The position numbers and the translations under genes were made by a program. The notes under the pieces were generated by a model that had not been told where the DNA came from, made no database searches, and worked only from the letters and a program-made list of their open reading frames with translations. A stretch of 64,000 nucleotides of DNA from Mangrovivirga cuniculi (GTDB taxonomy: Bacteria; Bacteroidota; Bacteroidia; Cytophagales; Cyclobacteriaceae): the NCBI RefSeq assembly GCF_005166025.1, contig NZ_CP028923.1, positions 2,420,001 to 2,484,000 on the forward strand. Direction: 5' to 3'. Shown one piece after another: positions 59,201-64,000 of the stretch. The stretch's first letter is position 1, and each line of letters starts with the position of its first letter.

Positions 59201-59513
59201 TATGGAATTATTAAAAATAACTCCAGATCCAATGAAAAAGACTTGGCATTTAAATAAAAATGATAAAGTTTTTAAATTACATTCCTGGAGCAGTGCCTTA
59301 AAATATGAAATTAAGCCAGAAAGGTCTGGTATAAGAATAACTGGAGAAATAGAAATATTAAAGACATTATGCCAGGAATTAAATTGTTGTATTATAATAG
59401 AAATCACTTTAAGAAGAGAAATCGATAGTCAATTCAGACCCAAAGATTATAAATTTATTCCAGCCAAACATAAAATATTTTTATTAACTGATAATGGAAC
59501 AATCAAAGAATGA
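53256..59513 (+). CDS. Avs-like antiphage STAND NTPase with N-terminal nuclease domain
   Basis: A 2085-residue protein, architecture nuclease-STAND NTPase-long helical sensor. Residues 1-180 resemble the Cap4/DUF4297 dsDNA endonuclease fold: SYSRAGDVFHYRWAARRCL, Asp 59 in YVIDVSEYY, and Gln-Leu-Lys in IEYYQLKHTT (Lys 79). The STAND core begins near 245: Walker A is QAGGGVGKSVFS (Gly 278-Ser 284), Walker B is LYILIDAADNAE (Asp 381, Asp 384), then LVYLCRPERTH and SGNPRVQMNA. Residues about 600-2050 are helical repeats, the part that in Avs proteins binds phage terminase or portal proteins. Upon binding, Avs proteins oligomerise and the nuclease is activated. GTG start. Transposon cargo near the right end. 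Confidence 0.8.
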   Translation: MNLDSQNNDLVSYSRAGDVFHYRWAARRCLKLIQPTSNLESVFIEGSNERKKAGEYVIDVSEYYNDNQTKNRIEYYQLKHTTLQQDKPFTLSKLKDTIVGFAERYKQHSKEKSLSGVSFTIITNRKIDETFKQNISSISGGGDKVNNRFVQTIKKYTELKGKKLMQFCSLLNFADSEGDYLDQEGDLMIEMSRLQPGMIDTAQVDSIVSLVQRKVLPDSNGKIIKEDILRPFGVTSIGQLFPAPPLFEELDKITHREQYLNIVDRIKTADQPTIIQAGGGVGKSVFSQYVLQVLPEGSLGIAYDCFGSGKYRSRSKPRHRHRDALVQIANELASLGHCDSMVIKDTTQESDIVLGFLSRIESSIKSLKQIVASAQLYILIDAADNAEMAAKEFGNSCFANELLKEDFPHDCKLVYLCRPERTHLLKPSSSISLLNLQPFSIEETFENLKKHFQEANENQALEFHRLTSGNPRVQMNAISAGHASINELLEFLGPSGTSVEQQIEDQLNAAVNKIKDNLTSDYQSSVDKICKGLASLPPNIPLEVLAKASEVSIEEVKSFIIDIGRSLWMRDSSSVHFRDEPTETWFRKTFLSTEEDFRSYVEILEPLASYFTYVAEILPQLYLQAGQYDDLIEIALSDKLLPASNPIDKRNVLVYRLQFAFKAALRSANYKDAIQLALRAGEEVAGDQRQQSLFQNNIDLLPKLQDDLKVQEVAFKKILRSSWEGSENIYTASLLSEIKEFNGDAQGYLRSAMNWLHMYFEESKKKNDRYRENGISREDILELAYVFLNLNGAKSCLKFLDSIKPKEFIFEVVRQLVNRLIDSGRFDEIDQILKNARENKFHVVAIVSELVKVGRFAEADDIEKCLKMLSNSKMRIKKPKDSYHDNLTPSIVGFLEVCLHRMMEDSLITKTLDYYVPNVASQGAGSRYESKESITFLKALSIRCVISKISEINLDDLMPKVYKSEDKKRSYSDDIKEFKEVIGGLFPWYLLRAQLISGDIDDLANKAKQADEDSKRAIIGRYRSYDDLPKEIAGIQSSILIYCKKLKLEAIQQYFKDYLQNNSSFTIGQRIHLLRAGNRANHLNSVLTEIESSTYKMVRGLKESRPEEVAGGYISLARAVLSSSKDDAAVYFEDAIDIISKFGDEIVERWEAVESLGKASNSHSSDELAYRFVRCAELVGENVYREKHWNRSRAIVTCVNMSPQIGISALSRWRDREIGEFEYQLEDILRYLVKSKVISPDLGWSLARFLPNYNLLDFLSICLINGSSFKERNKIFNDAFEWVRKEGATTEYWMQMKLLADQYKIRNSDLNNVVNSFETQIKSSKPSELEKDKEEVANLQEGGNWDIIFRELDVLTPSGVSTLLKRYNLEIHEKQNHIIWDLSDLYTELFLRIDPKDILRLVDSFLYAENIGYYDYIKFLSFIPNEWKSKVSFNKKWPEIIKKFGARFAYDLVYNYSYESAIRDLNIDDDLSNELRKGIFQRLSQGQEFTNASILFRFVQHASAFIDASQAANLLDYALSRFEIHIEDDFGDGPWNKWLHVSDDIDRNIAGFIWSSLGSPRSETRWKACHVIKKLADFGCANVLKSLLEWLEYDQVDAFGSKKYPFYNLHARQYLLIAFSRVSIDAPEVLVDYKGKFQKYSHLEPHVLIQKFASEIALNIEKAIPGTYSCREISNLEGVGKSKFKAKKEKYGYRTDSYLHQKGEVNTNIEFNFGWDFDEYWFKPLGEVFGVPGKQIQDLCADVVYNKWGLETKTGYNNDPRVNLWNRSQERDTWHTHSEYPKADNWDFYISYHSMLIVAAKLVENMTVLIEEYDDGLVNEWESWLSGHILTLNDGRWLADLRDPLPINKPDWVNSNLSKEWINNIKDDDLLKYLSLYNDEGNWLNVYGEWSERKEHYHEECTINSSLVLKETSSSLQKSLLAVKNFQDYKLPNFGESNFEISEGKFQLKGWINEPYYNNGIDRFDPYAVGIKAPLPSIGEAYMELLKITPDPMKKTWHLNKNDKVFKLHSWSSALKYEIKPERSGIRITGEIEILKTLCQELNCCIIIEITLRREIDSQFRPKDYKFIPAKHKIFLLTDNGTIKE

Positions 59514-60186
59514 AATTGATAAAATTTTAGAGTTAGGTAAAAAAATTGTCTCTGAACTTGAATTAGATGGAAGTACAGACACTTTATCCAAATGGATGGC
59601 ACATTACCTATCAGAAAAAATTTATACAATCGATGAATTAGATGGCTATGAAAGGGAAGAAGCTAAAAAAGAATGTTTTGACTTAATTGTTAAGTTATGG
59701 GATAGGAAATGGACTGTTCCACCTTTAAAAAAGGAATTTGATAGATTTGAAAAGTTATTTAATGTACTTGAAAGATTAGACCCAAAGAATGATGAGTCAT
59801 TTTTTATTCCAGTTCAAATTAAATTTGGTTTAGAGGATCTAAATGATAAAAAGAATAAAAATAATATAGATTATTATAAAAGTGTTTTAAAAATTGACGA
59901 AAATGCTAAAGACATTATAAATGATTTATTAAAAGAAATAGCAAAACATTTTAATTTAGATCCCAAAATTAAAGATGTAATTGAATTATTTGATTCTTAT
60001 GAAGCAAAAGTTGTAACAATTGTATCAAATATGAATATTAATGAAAGTGAGGATAAAAATGACCCTAATATGGAAATTAGGAACTCGGTGACAGAAAAGA
60101 TTAGAAATATAGAAGAGTTTGAAAAATTGTTAAAAGAAATTTCTGACTCATATAAAAAACAATTAAAGGAATTAAACAAGAGCTAA
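59494..60186 (+). CDS. Helical partner of the Avs-like protein
   Basis: A 230-residue, mainly helical, acidic cytosolic protein; its start overlaps the Avs-like stop by 20 bases, so translation is coupled. DTLSKWMAHYLSEKIYTIDE and ECFDLIVKLWDRKWTVPPL make a recognisable conserved block around residues 28-80; the C-terminus is coiled coil. Proteins of this look sit beside several nucleotide- or STAND-type defence genes, perhaps as small accessory subunits. No catalytic motif is seen, and the role (regulator or adaptor) is inference. Confidence 0.6.
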   Translation: MEQSKNEIDKILELGKKIVSELELDGSTDTLSKWMAHYLSEKIYTIDELDGYEREEAKKECFDLIVKLWDRKWTVPPLKKEFDRFEKLFNVLERLDPKNDESFFIPVQIKFGLEDLNDKKNKNNIDYYKSVLKIDENAKDIINDLLKEIAKHFNLDPKIKDVIELFDSYEAKVVTIVSNMNINESEDKNDPNMEIRNSVTEKIRNIEEFEKLLKEISDSYKKQLKELNKS

Positions 60187-60254
60187 CACTCCTTCAAAAT
60201 TTTCACCGTATAATTTAACTTACTGATAAGAGGTTATTAACTGAAAATACACAA

Positions 60255-60394
60255 TCAACATTTTTAATGCACAAATATTAATATCTACACTAGAAAAGAA
60301 AGTTGTTTTATGTTTAAATAAGTCTAATAACTTTTTAAATTAAAATAATCAACATTTATAATGCACAGTTCAACATTTTTAATGGTACGGTACA
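60255..60394 (-). repeat. Right transposon end with three transposase-binding boxes
   Basis: On the minus strand AAATGTTGA occurs at 60370-60378, 60349-60357 and 60255-60263, and the terminus reads TGTACCGTACCATTAA. Two boxes are preceded by TGTGCATT. The closely paired outer boxes and one distant inner box differ from the left end, as is usual for Tn7-like ends. Confidence 0.8.
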
Positions 60395-60777
60395 ATAGTG
60401 TATAATTTACTCTAAAACGCAAAAACCAATTTTGTTACATAATTTACATTATGTTAAGTAACATAAATTAATATCTCCTATTCTTTGGTTGTATTGTCAT
60501 TCAATTTTAGAATGCCAACTACACCAGTCTGTTATTATTAGGAAAAAATAGTTAAAGATTCAGATGAAATAATTTCAACGCAGCGGAGACTTTATAGCTA
60601 TTAACTATTATTGGAATGAAATAATTATTTATGTAGATCGATCGATACCATAGATTGTATACCCGTAACAGATAAGGATTAATTGATTAGTAGAATTTAA
60701 TTGTCATTTTCAAAACCTTATTTTCTGTATATCCAGTATCTTCATGAAATTTTCCCAACCTAAGTGTTAGAGGGAAA
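60395..60777. other. Gene-free flank after the transposon
   Basis: No gene or RNA recognised. The first bases ATAGT are the presumed target duplication. The only other element is a weak palindrome ATGTTAAGTAACAT at 60451-60464. Before insertion, this DNA would have followed directly on the erythromycin-esterase-like gene. Confidence 0.5.
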
Positions 60778-61206
60778 TTATGGTTTAAGAGCTTGAAATT
60801 CCTTTTTCGAATGACAATTATTTAGTTCACTCTCTTCCAGGCTTAAGGTAACTCCGGATATACTAAAGCTTGCATAAACGTCTCCTATCTCATCATAAAG
60901 GATATTGTTTTTATCAATATAAACCTGATTCCCATTTTTTTTATAGGGGTATTTATATATCGTTAGTGTACCCTGAGGATCATAAGAATTTATTGTTAAG
61001 ATTGATTCTTCAAAATAATATTCATCACAATATTCTTTTTCACAGTCATAGTAATTGGTCTCGTAATAACCCTGATCACAAAACTTAATATTTTCAACTA
61101 AGAGCCATTTTGTACCTTCAAATTGAACAGCAGAATCAGGTGTGACACAAGAATTAAGAGTTAAAAAAAATCCAACAACTAAAACTCTAATTAATATTTT
61201 ATTCAT
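60778..61206 (-). CDS. Small lipoprotein, lipocalin-like
   Basis: A 142-residue lipoprotein: MNKILIRVLVVGFFLTLNSC is the signal with lipobox Cys; the ATG at 61206 is preferred to an ATG 15 codons upstream because it gives a proper signal. The mature part opens QFEGTKWLLVENIKF, the pattern W-x-L at the beginning of lipocalin-like domains, and contains several Cys (NYYDCEKEYCDEYY) that may form disulfides in the periplasm. Function unknown. Confidence 0.65.
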   Translation of the reverse strand: MNKILIRVLVVGFFLTLNSCVTPDSAVQFEGTKWLLVENIKFCDQGYYETNYYDCEKEYCDEYYFEESILTINSYDPQGTLTIYKYPYKKNGNQVYIDKNNILYDEIGDVYASFSISGVTLSLEESELNNCHSKKEFQALKP

Positions 61207-61278
61207 AGACTGAAAGTTTAAATAATACCTAGTTAGTAAATGGTTGATCATATGTTACACTATACGTACCATCGGTAA

Positions 61279-61707
61279 TTACCAATTCATGTCCCCGCTA
61301 GTGGTTGCTTTCCCGGAAAAAGTAGCGTAAAAGCATGTTTTTCCATTTGCGATTACTCTGTTTTTAAAGTCGTGATCGGTGAAATCCATTTCATATTTTA
61401 CATCATCGATATAAATTTCATAATTAAAACGATCAATAACATTACGGCCTTTTCGCTTATATTGTGTTTCGATAAAGATTCTCTGGAAACTATATGTTGT
61501 ACTTGATCCTGATGCAGATAAATACAAATTATGTGTAGTCCAGTCAGGATTAATGCTTATGCCCCTGGAACCACTTGATAAAACTTGTTCTTCTCCATTT
61601 AGCTTAAATGTAATCTTTGTTTCAGCACAGGATGGTTCCTCATCTCCTGAACAGGCTAAAAACAACAAGATAAAACAAAAATTAATTGTAGTAATACTTA
61701 ATCTCAT
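61279..61707 (-). CDS. Small lipoprotein
   Basis: A 142-residue lipoprotein, LLFLACSGDEEPSC signal/lipobox (Cys about 20). The mature part is a beta-rich domain: KITFKLNGEEQVLSSGSRGI, then YSFQRIFIETQYKRKGRNVI and a final CFYATFSGKATTS. Such lipoproteins with an ITFKLNG opening are frequent in Bacteroidota and have no assigned role. It is upstream of the previous lipoprotein on the same strand with a 72-base gap; they may be co-transcribed. Confidence 0.65.
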   Translation of the reverse strand: MRLSITTINFCFILLFLACSGDEEPSCAETKITFKLNGEEQVLSSGSRGISINPDWTTHNLYLSASGSSTTYSFQRIFIETQYKRKGRNVIDRFNYEIYIDDVKYEMDFTDHDFKNRVIANGKTCFYATFSGKATTSGDMNW

Positions 61708-61797
61708 AGTTGATCTTTAAAAAAATGTATAAAATTCCCAGGCGCTAATATATGTATTTAGTTAAAAAAATTAGTATAGGCAGATATTTTTAATGTT

Positions 61798-62265
61798 TTA
61801 AATTCTTGAATTTTGTTCTAATTCATAGGCGATTTTTTCAAGATTTATGATATAATCCCTAATTGAATTTTGTTGGTCATCAATTTCATCCTGTACATCA
61901 AATGGTAGATAACCACTACTAAGCTCTTCATATTTAGTCAAAGCTAGTCTTTCAAGACGGATACACTCATTTATTAAAGCCTGATCAGTTCCTGTCAATA
62001 ATGCCTTTTCCAAATCATGCCAATTGTTGTTGTAATGGTCTACTATACTACCATTCCGAATATTTTTGATTGTCGATTGATCATATACATGGGCTATTTC
62101 CGCTAGCTTATAAGCGAAATTTTTATGACGATTGGCCTGGTTGTTAAATGTCCTGGCTAGTATTTTATTTTTTTCTTCTCTTGATACAAGGTTGTAGCTC
62201 TGGGAAGCATCAATATTTTGCTCGATTATTTCCTTTAGATCGTTAATATATCCAAATGAATCCAT
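61798..62265 (-). CDS. Four-helix-bundle protein, DUF2383/PA2169-like
   Basis: A 155-residue, helical, cytosolic protein with YINDLKEIIEQNIDASQSYN at the start, AYKLAEIAHVYDQSTIKNIR and LLTGTDQALINECIRLERLA in the middle, a layout like the ferritin-like DUF2383 family. It has a strong Shine-Dalgarno, AAAGGAGGTAA, 9 bases before its ATG, unusual in this window. Expected stress-associated role, by analogy with relatives; no metal ligands can be confirmed. Confidence 0.65.
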   Translation of the reverse strand: MDSFGYINDLKEIIEQNIDASQSYNLVSREEKNKILARTFNNQANRHKNFAYKLAEIAHVYDQSTIKNIRNGSIVDHYNNNWHDLEKALLTGTDQALINECIRLERLALTKYEELSSGYLPFDVQDEIDDQQNSIRDYIINLEKIAYELEQNSRI

Positions 62266-62605
62266 GATGATTTTACCTCCTTTCTTTATAATAACAGAAA
62301 GAACTAATGTTTCGGTTCTTCTTAAATTTAAGCAATTTTAAGCATTAATGCAGAGCGTTTTAATGTTGTATCTTAAGGTGTTTAAGCTACTATATTTGTG
62401 TAATGATTGATTCATTTGAAAAATGAATTAACATCATGGTAGAGTGAGAATTTTCTCGTGCCCTCTACCCTCTTTGAATTGTTAGGAAGAAACGTACAAT
62501 ACTCAAAAAAATTCATCAAGGCTGTTATGGTCAAAAATAAAGCGAAGCTATTTCTCAGGTTTTTCTCCTGATCATAACTTCGCTTAAAAAATTGTAAAAT
62601 CAATA
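62266..62605. other. 340-base gene-free stretch
   Basis: No gene supported. It holds the ribosome binding site of the helical-bundle gene at its left end and the terminator hairpin of the lipoprotein pair at its right end. Confidence 0.5.
62533..62585 (-). terminator. Long hairpin terminator
   Basis: On the minus strand AAGCGAAG (62585-62578) pairs with CTTCGCTT (62547-62540), with an inner stem CAGG/CCTG, followed by a T-rich TTATTTTT. It lies 20 bases beyond the stop of the lipoprotein gene at 62606. Confidence 0.75.
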
Positions 62606-63052
62606 TTAATTGCCAGGGTTCACGCTAAAGGAACCGTCACCATTAAATTCTACTAAGGTAACCGTTACCGTCCAGTCTCCAGGAGTTCCTGAAGCTGAAA
62701 CACCTGATCGTGAATCATCACCCTGTCCAACTACTAAAGTCTCATTTAAGACTTCGACGCCATCGGCATCCTGAATAGTCAGATTAAAGCTTCCTCCTTT
62801 TACTGCAGTGATATCCATATTGAATTCAACTGTAGTTCGGGAATTATTCCAGGTATAAACCTCGGTTGTAGATCCTCCATCGCCTACAACATCACCTTCT
62901 ATATCAGAACTGGTGTTTTCTATTTCAGTACCTGTCTCAGTGAAGGTAACATGTGCGTATGGCTCATAGTCATCTTTACAACCAACTGTAATTACAAATA
63001 ATAATACAGTGGAAAGGGCAACCTTTAGAATGTTTGAATTGATGTTTTTCAT
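62606..63052 (-). CDS. Small lipoprotein with beta-sandwich
   Basis: A 148-residue lipoprotein, VLLFVITVGCKDD (Cys about residue 25). Mature part Thr/Gly/Asp-rich with strands TTVEFNMDITAVKGGSFNLT and DWTVTVTLVEFNGDGSFSV; resembles a small Ig-like or C2-like sandwich. It is separated by 3 bases from the PepSY-like lipoprotein gene upstream and is thus in one operon with it, closed by the hairpin terminator. Confidence 0.65.
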   Translation of the reverse strand: MKNINSNILKVALSTVLLFVITVGCKDDYEPYAHVTFTETGTEIENTSSDIEGDVVGDGGSTTEVYTWNNSRTTVEFNMDITAVKGGSFNLTIQDADGVEVLNETLVVGQGDDSRSGVSASGTPGDWTVTVTLVEFNGDGSFSVNPGN

Positions 63053-63055
63053 AAC

Positions 63056-63571
63056 TTATGATTGTATAACTGTACCACTAGTTGCATCAATTCTTACAGA
63101 GAAATCTTCAGAATTCGCATCCATCACTTCGAAAGTATAAACCCATGCATCCAAAGCAACGTCAAATTCCAGCGCCCATCTAAGAACTTCTCCAGGTTGA
63201 GCTTCTAAAGAATCTAATGCAATAGCTTTAGCAGCAGAGAAAAGAATCAATCCCATTCCAGGGTTTACTTCGTATTCAAACGGACCACTATCGCCTTCGA
63301 TTTCTTTTAAAGAACCATCTTCAGTGAAGTATTCAAATTCTATTTTTGCGCCTTCAGTTGTAGTAATATTTACATCATAAAATGTCTGGTTCGTTGTTGT
63401 AGTATCAACATCATTCGATGTTACAGTTCCTTCAGTTCCGGAAAGCGAACTTAGTGCTTTTGTTTCTGCTTGTTGCTCATTGATTGGACCTGCAACTTCT
63501 TCATCATCACCACAGGCAATCATAGCTCCTGCAAATAAAATCATTGTAAAATAACCAAGTAATCTTCTCAT
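63056..63571 (-). CDS. PepSY-like lipoprotein
   Basis: A 171-residue lipoprotein, LFAGAMIACGDDEE (Cys about 20). The mature part has a PepSY-type build: helix NEQQAETKALSSLSGTEGTV, then strands FYDVNITTTEGAKIEFEYFT and AWVYTFEVMDANSEDFSVRI followed by DATSGTV, the usual V-x-I-D-A-x-T-G end of PepSY domains. PepSY proteins bind or inhibit peptidases or assist redox systems. Operon with the next lipoprotein. Confidence 0.7.
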   Translation of the reverse strand: MRRLLGYFTMILFAGAMIACGDDEEVAGPINEQQAETKALSSLSGTEGTVTSNDVDTTTTNQTFYDVNITTTEGAKIEFEYFTEDGSLKEIEGDSGPFEYEVNPGMGLILFSAAKAIALDSLEAQPGEVLRWALEFDVALDAWVYTFEVMDANSEDFSVRIDATSGTVIQS

Positions 63572-63587
63572 AATCGTAAAAATTTAA

Positions 63588-64000
63588 TTAATTAAAAAAA
63601 TATGAAATACTTAAATCGATAAAATGCATTTTAAAATCATCCAGCGGATATTGAGGTGCCTCTTGGGCTGCATCACTCGCTCCCAACACTCCGAAAACCT
63701 CATTATTATTCATTGTGTTATCATCAAATAGTGCCGGAGAAGTAGTATTATACATGGATGATCCTGTAAGAGGCAAGTGATACCTGATATGAAGGTCAAA
63801 ATTAGTTCCACCAAGATTGATTGTTTTTCCTGTACCGATCAAAAAGTTTAATCTGCTTTTATTAAAAGAATCCAATTCTCCTATTATACCTTCCTGATCT
63901 ACTGCAGCATTACCTATAAATTCTGTTTCGTTTGATTCAATTTCAGGACTTCCAAAGATATTCCATTCGAAACCTGCATGTACCGATGGTTTATCTTCAC
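63588..64000 (-). CDS. Outer-membrane beta-barrel protein, 5'-truncated by window
   Basis: The frame is open to the right edge of the window with no stop; the apparent TTG start at 63873 is internal, since PSVHAGFEWNIFGSPEIESN is encoded upstream of it. The visible 135 residues are amphipathic strands with aromatic girdles: RLNFLIGTGKTINLGGTNF, FDLHIRYHLPLTGSSMYN and the final strand HFIDLSISYFFN with terminal aromatic residues, the usual end of an outer-membrane porin-like or PorT-like barrel. It is 16 bases upstream of the PepSY-like lipoprotein gene and probably in one operon with it. Confidence 0.65.
   Translation of the reverse strand, partial: EDKPSVHAGFEWNIFGSPEIESNETEFIGNAAVDQEGIIGELDSFNKSRLNFLIGTGKTINLGGTNFDLHIRYHLPLTGSSMYNTTSPALFDDNTMNNNEVFGVLGASDAAQEAPQYPLDDFKMHFIDLSISYFFN

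Larger units (their letters stand above)
30950..60394. mobile_element. Tn7/Tn5053-like transposon, 29.4 kb, with defence and toxin cargo
   Basis: The two ends form inverted repeats: left TGTATCATCCCATAAG then AAATGTTGA; right (complement) TGTACCGTACCATTAA then AAATGTTGA; 19-20 of 25 bases agree and the box starts 16 bases from each tip. Each end has three such boxes: left spacing 31 and 43, right spacing 21 and 94. AATAGT occurs at both junctions (30945-30950 and 60394-60399), giving a 5-base duplication whose exact edge is uncertain by one base. Inside lie a DDE transposase (44843), an AAA+ ATPase (44143) and a serine recombinase (50649), as in Tn5053-type elements. Cargo: RHS toxin locus, nucleases and an Avs-like STAND gene. 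No TnsA-like nuclease or TniQ was recognised. Confidence 0.8.

Noticed and set aside
47606-60200. Shared GAGCTAACACTCC near 47606 and 60180 as a boundary repeat
   Set aside because: Only about 13 bases match exactly and no matching structure surrounds the second copy.
60451-60464. Palindrome ATGTTAAGTAACAT as a regulatory site
   Set aside because: Short A/T-rich palindromes are expected by chance in this composition, and no gene start is close.

Overview
The window looks like a chromosome segment of an A+T-rich member of the Bacteroidota, probably a marine or soil Cytophagales-type bacterium. This is inferred from the abundance of short SpI/SpII-signal lipoproteins, a SusC-like TonB receptor with an N-terminal carboxypeptidase-regulatory-like domain, DUF6443-type RHS proteins, promoter-like TAnnTTTG boxes and mostly weak Shine-Dalgarno sequences. 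No rRNA, tRNA or CRISPR array was recognised.

Region 1 (1-12.8 kb) is ordinary chromosome: a glycosyltransferase cut by the window edge, a DUF6544 protein, an amidohydrolase lipoprotein, a DinB-like protein, a Bcr/CflA-type exporter, a DUF3370-like surface lipoprotein broken by two frameshifts, a frameshifted TonB receptor with a His-rich partner, a very acidic lipoprotein and a transglutaminase-like lipoprotein.

Region 2 (12.97-18.2 kb) is a strongly A+T-rich, tightly overlapping four-gene cassette: a small membrane protein resembling the effector-associated constant component EACC1, a caspase-like (C14) protease, an nSTAND1-like NTPase, and a second protein that continues the STAND fold, crosses a membrane and ends in TPR-like repeats. 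It reads as a programmed-cell-death or antiphage conflict system in which the STAND protein is split over two ATGA-coupled genes.

Region 3 (18.5-30.9 kb) returns to housekeeping and accessory metabolism: an MlaD/MCE lipoprotein, a GATase, a serine hydrolase, an FMN reductase, an AraC regulator followed by an acetyltransferase/cupin/alcohol dehydrogenase/aldo-keto reductase operon, a cupin/DUF2255/cyclophilin-like operon, an acidic lipoprotein and an erythromycin-esterase-like gene with an internal stop.

Region 4 (30.95-60.39 kb) is the main discovery: a 29.4-kb Tn7/Tn5053-type transposon. Both ends begin TGTA, have the box AAATGTTGA 16 bases in from the tip and repeat that box three times; the six bases AATAGT occur at both junctions. 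It encodes a DDE transposase, an AAA+ ATPase, two unusual accessory proteins and a serine recombinase. It carries a large RHS toxin locus with a zinc-metallopeptidase tip and a candidate immunity lipoprotein, a PD-(D/E)XK nuclease cassette, CoiA-like nucleases, two XRE regulators, and an Avs-like nuclease-STAND protein with a helical partner next to the right end. A second, solo copy of the left end lies 2.6 kb upstream.

Region 5 (60.4-64 kb) is again chromosomal: a series of small lipoproteins, a four-helix-bundle-like protein and an outer-membrane protein cut by the right edge of the window.
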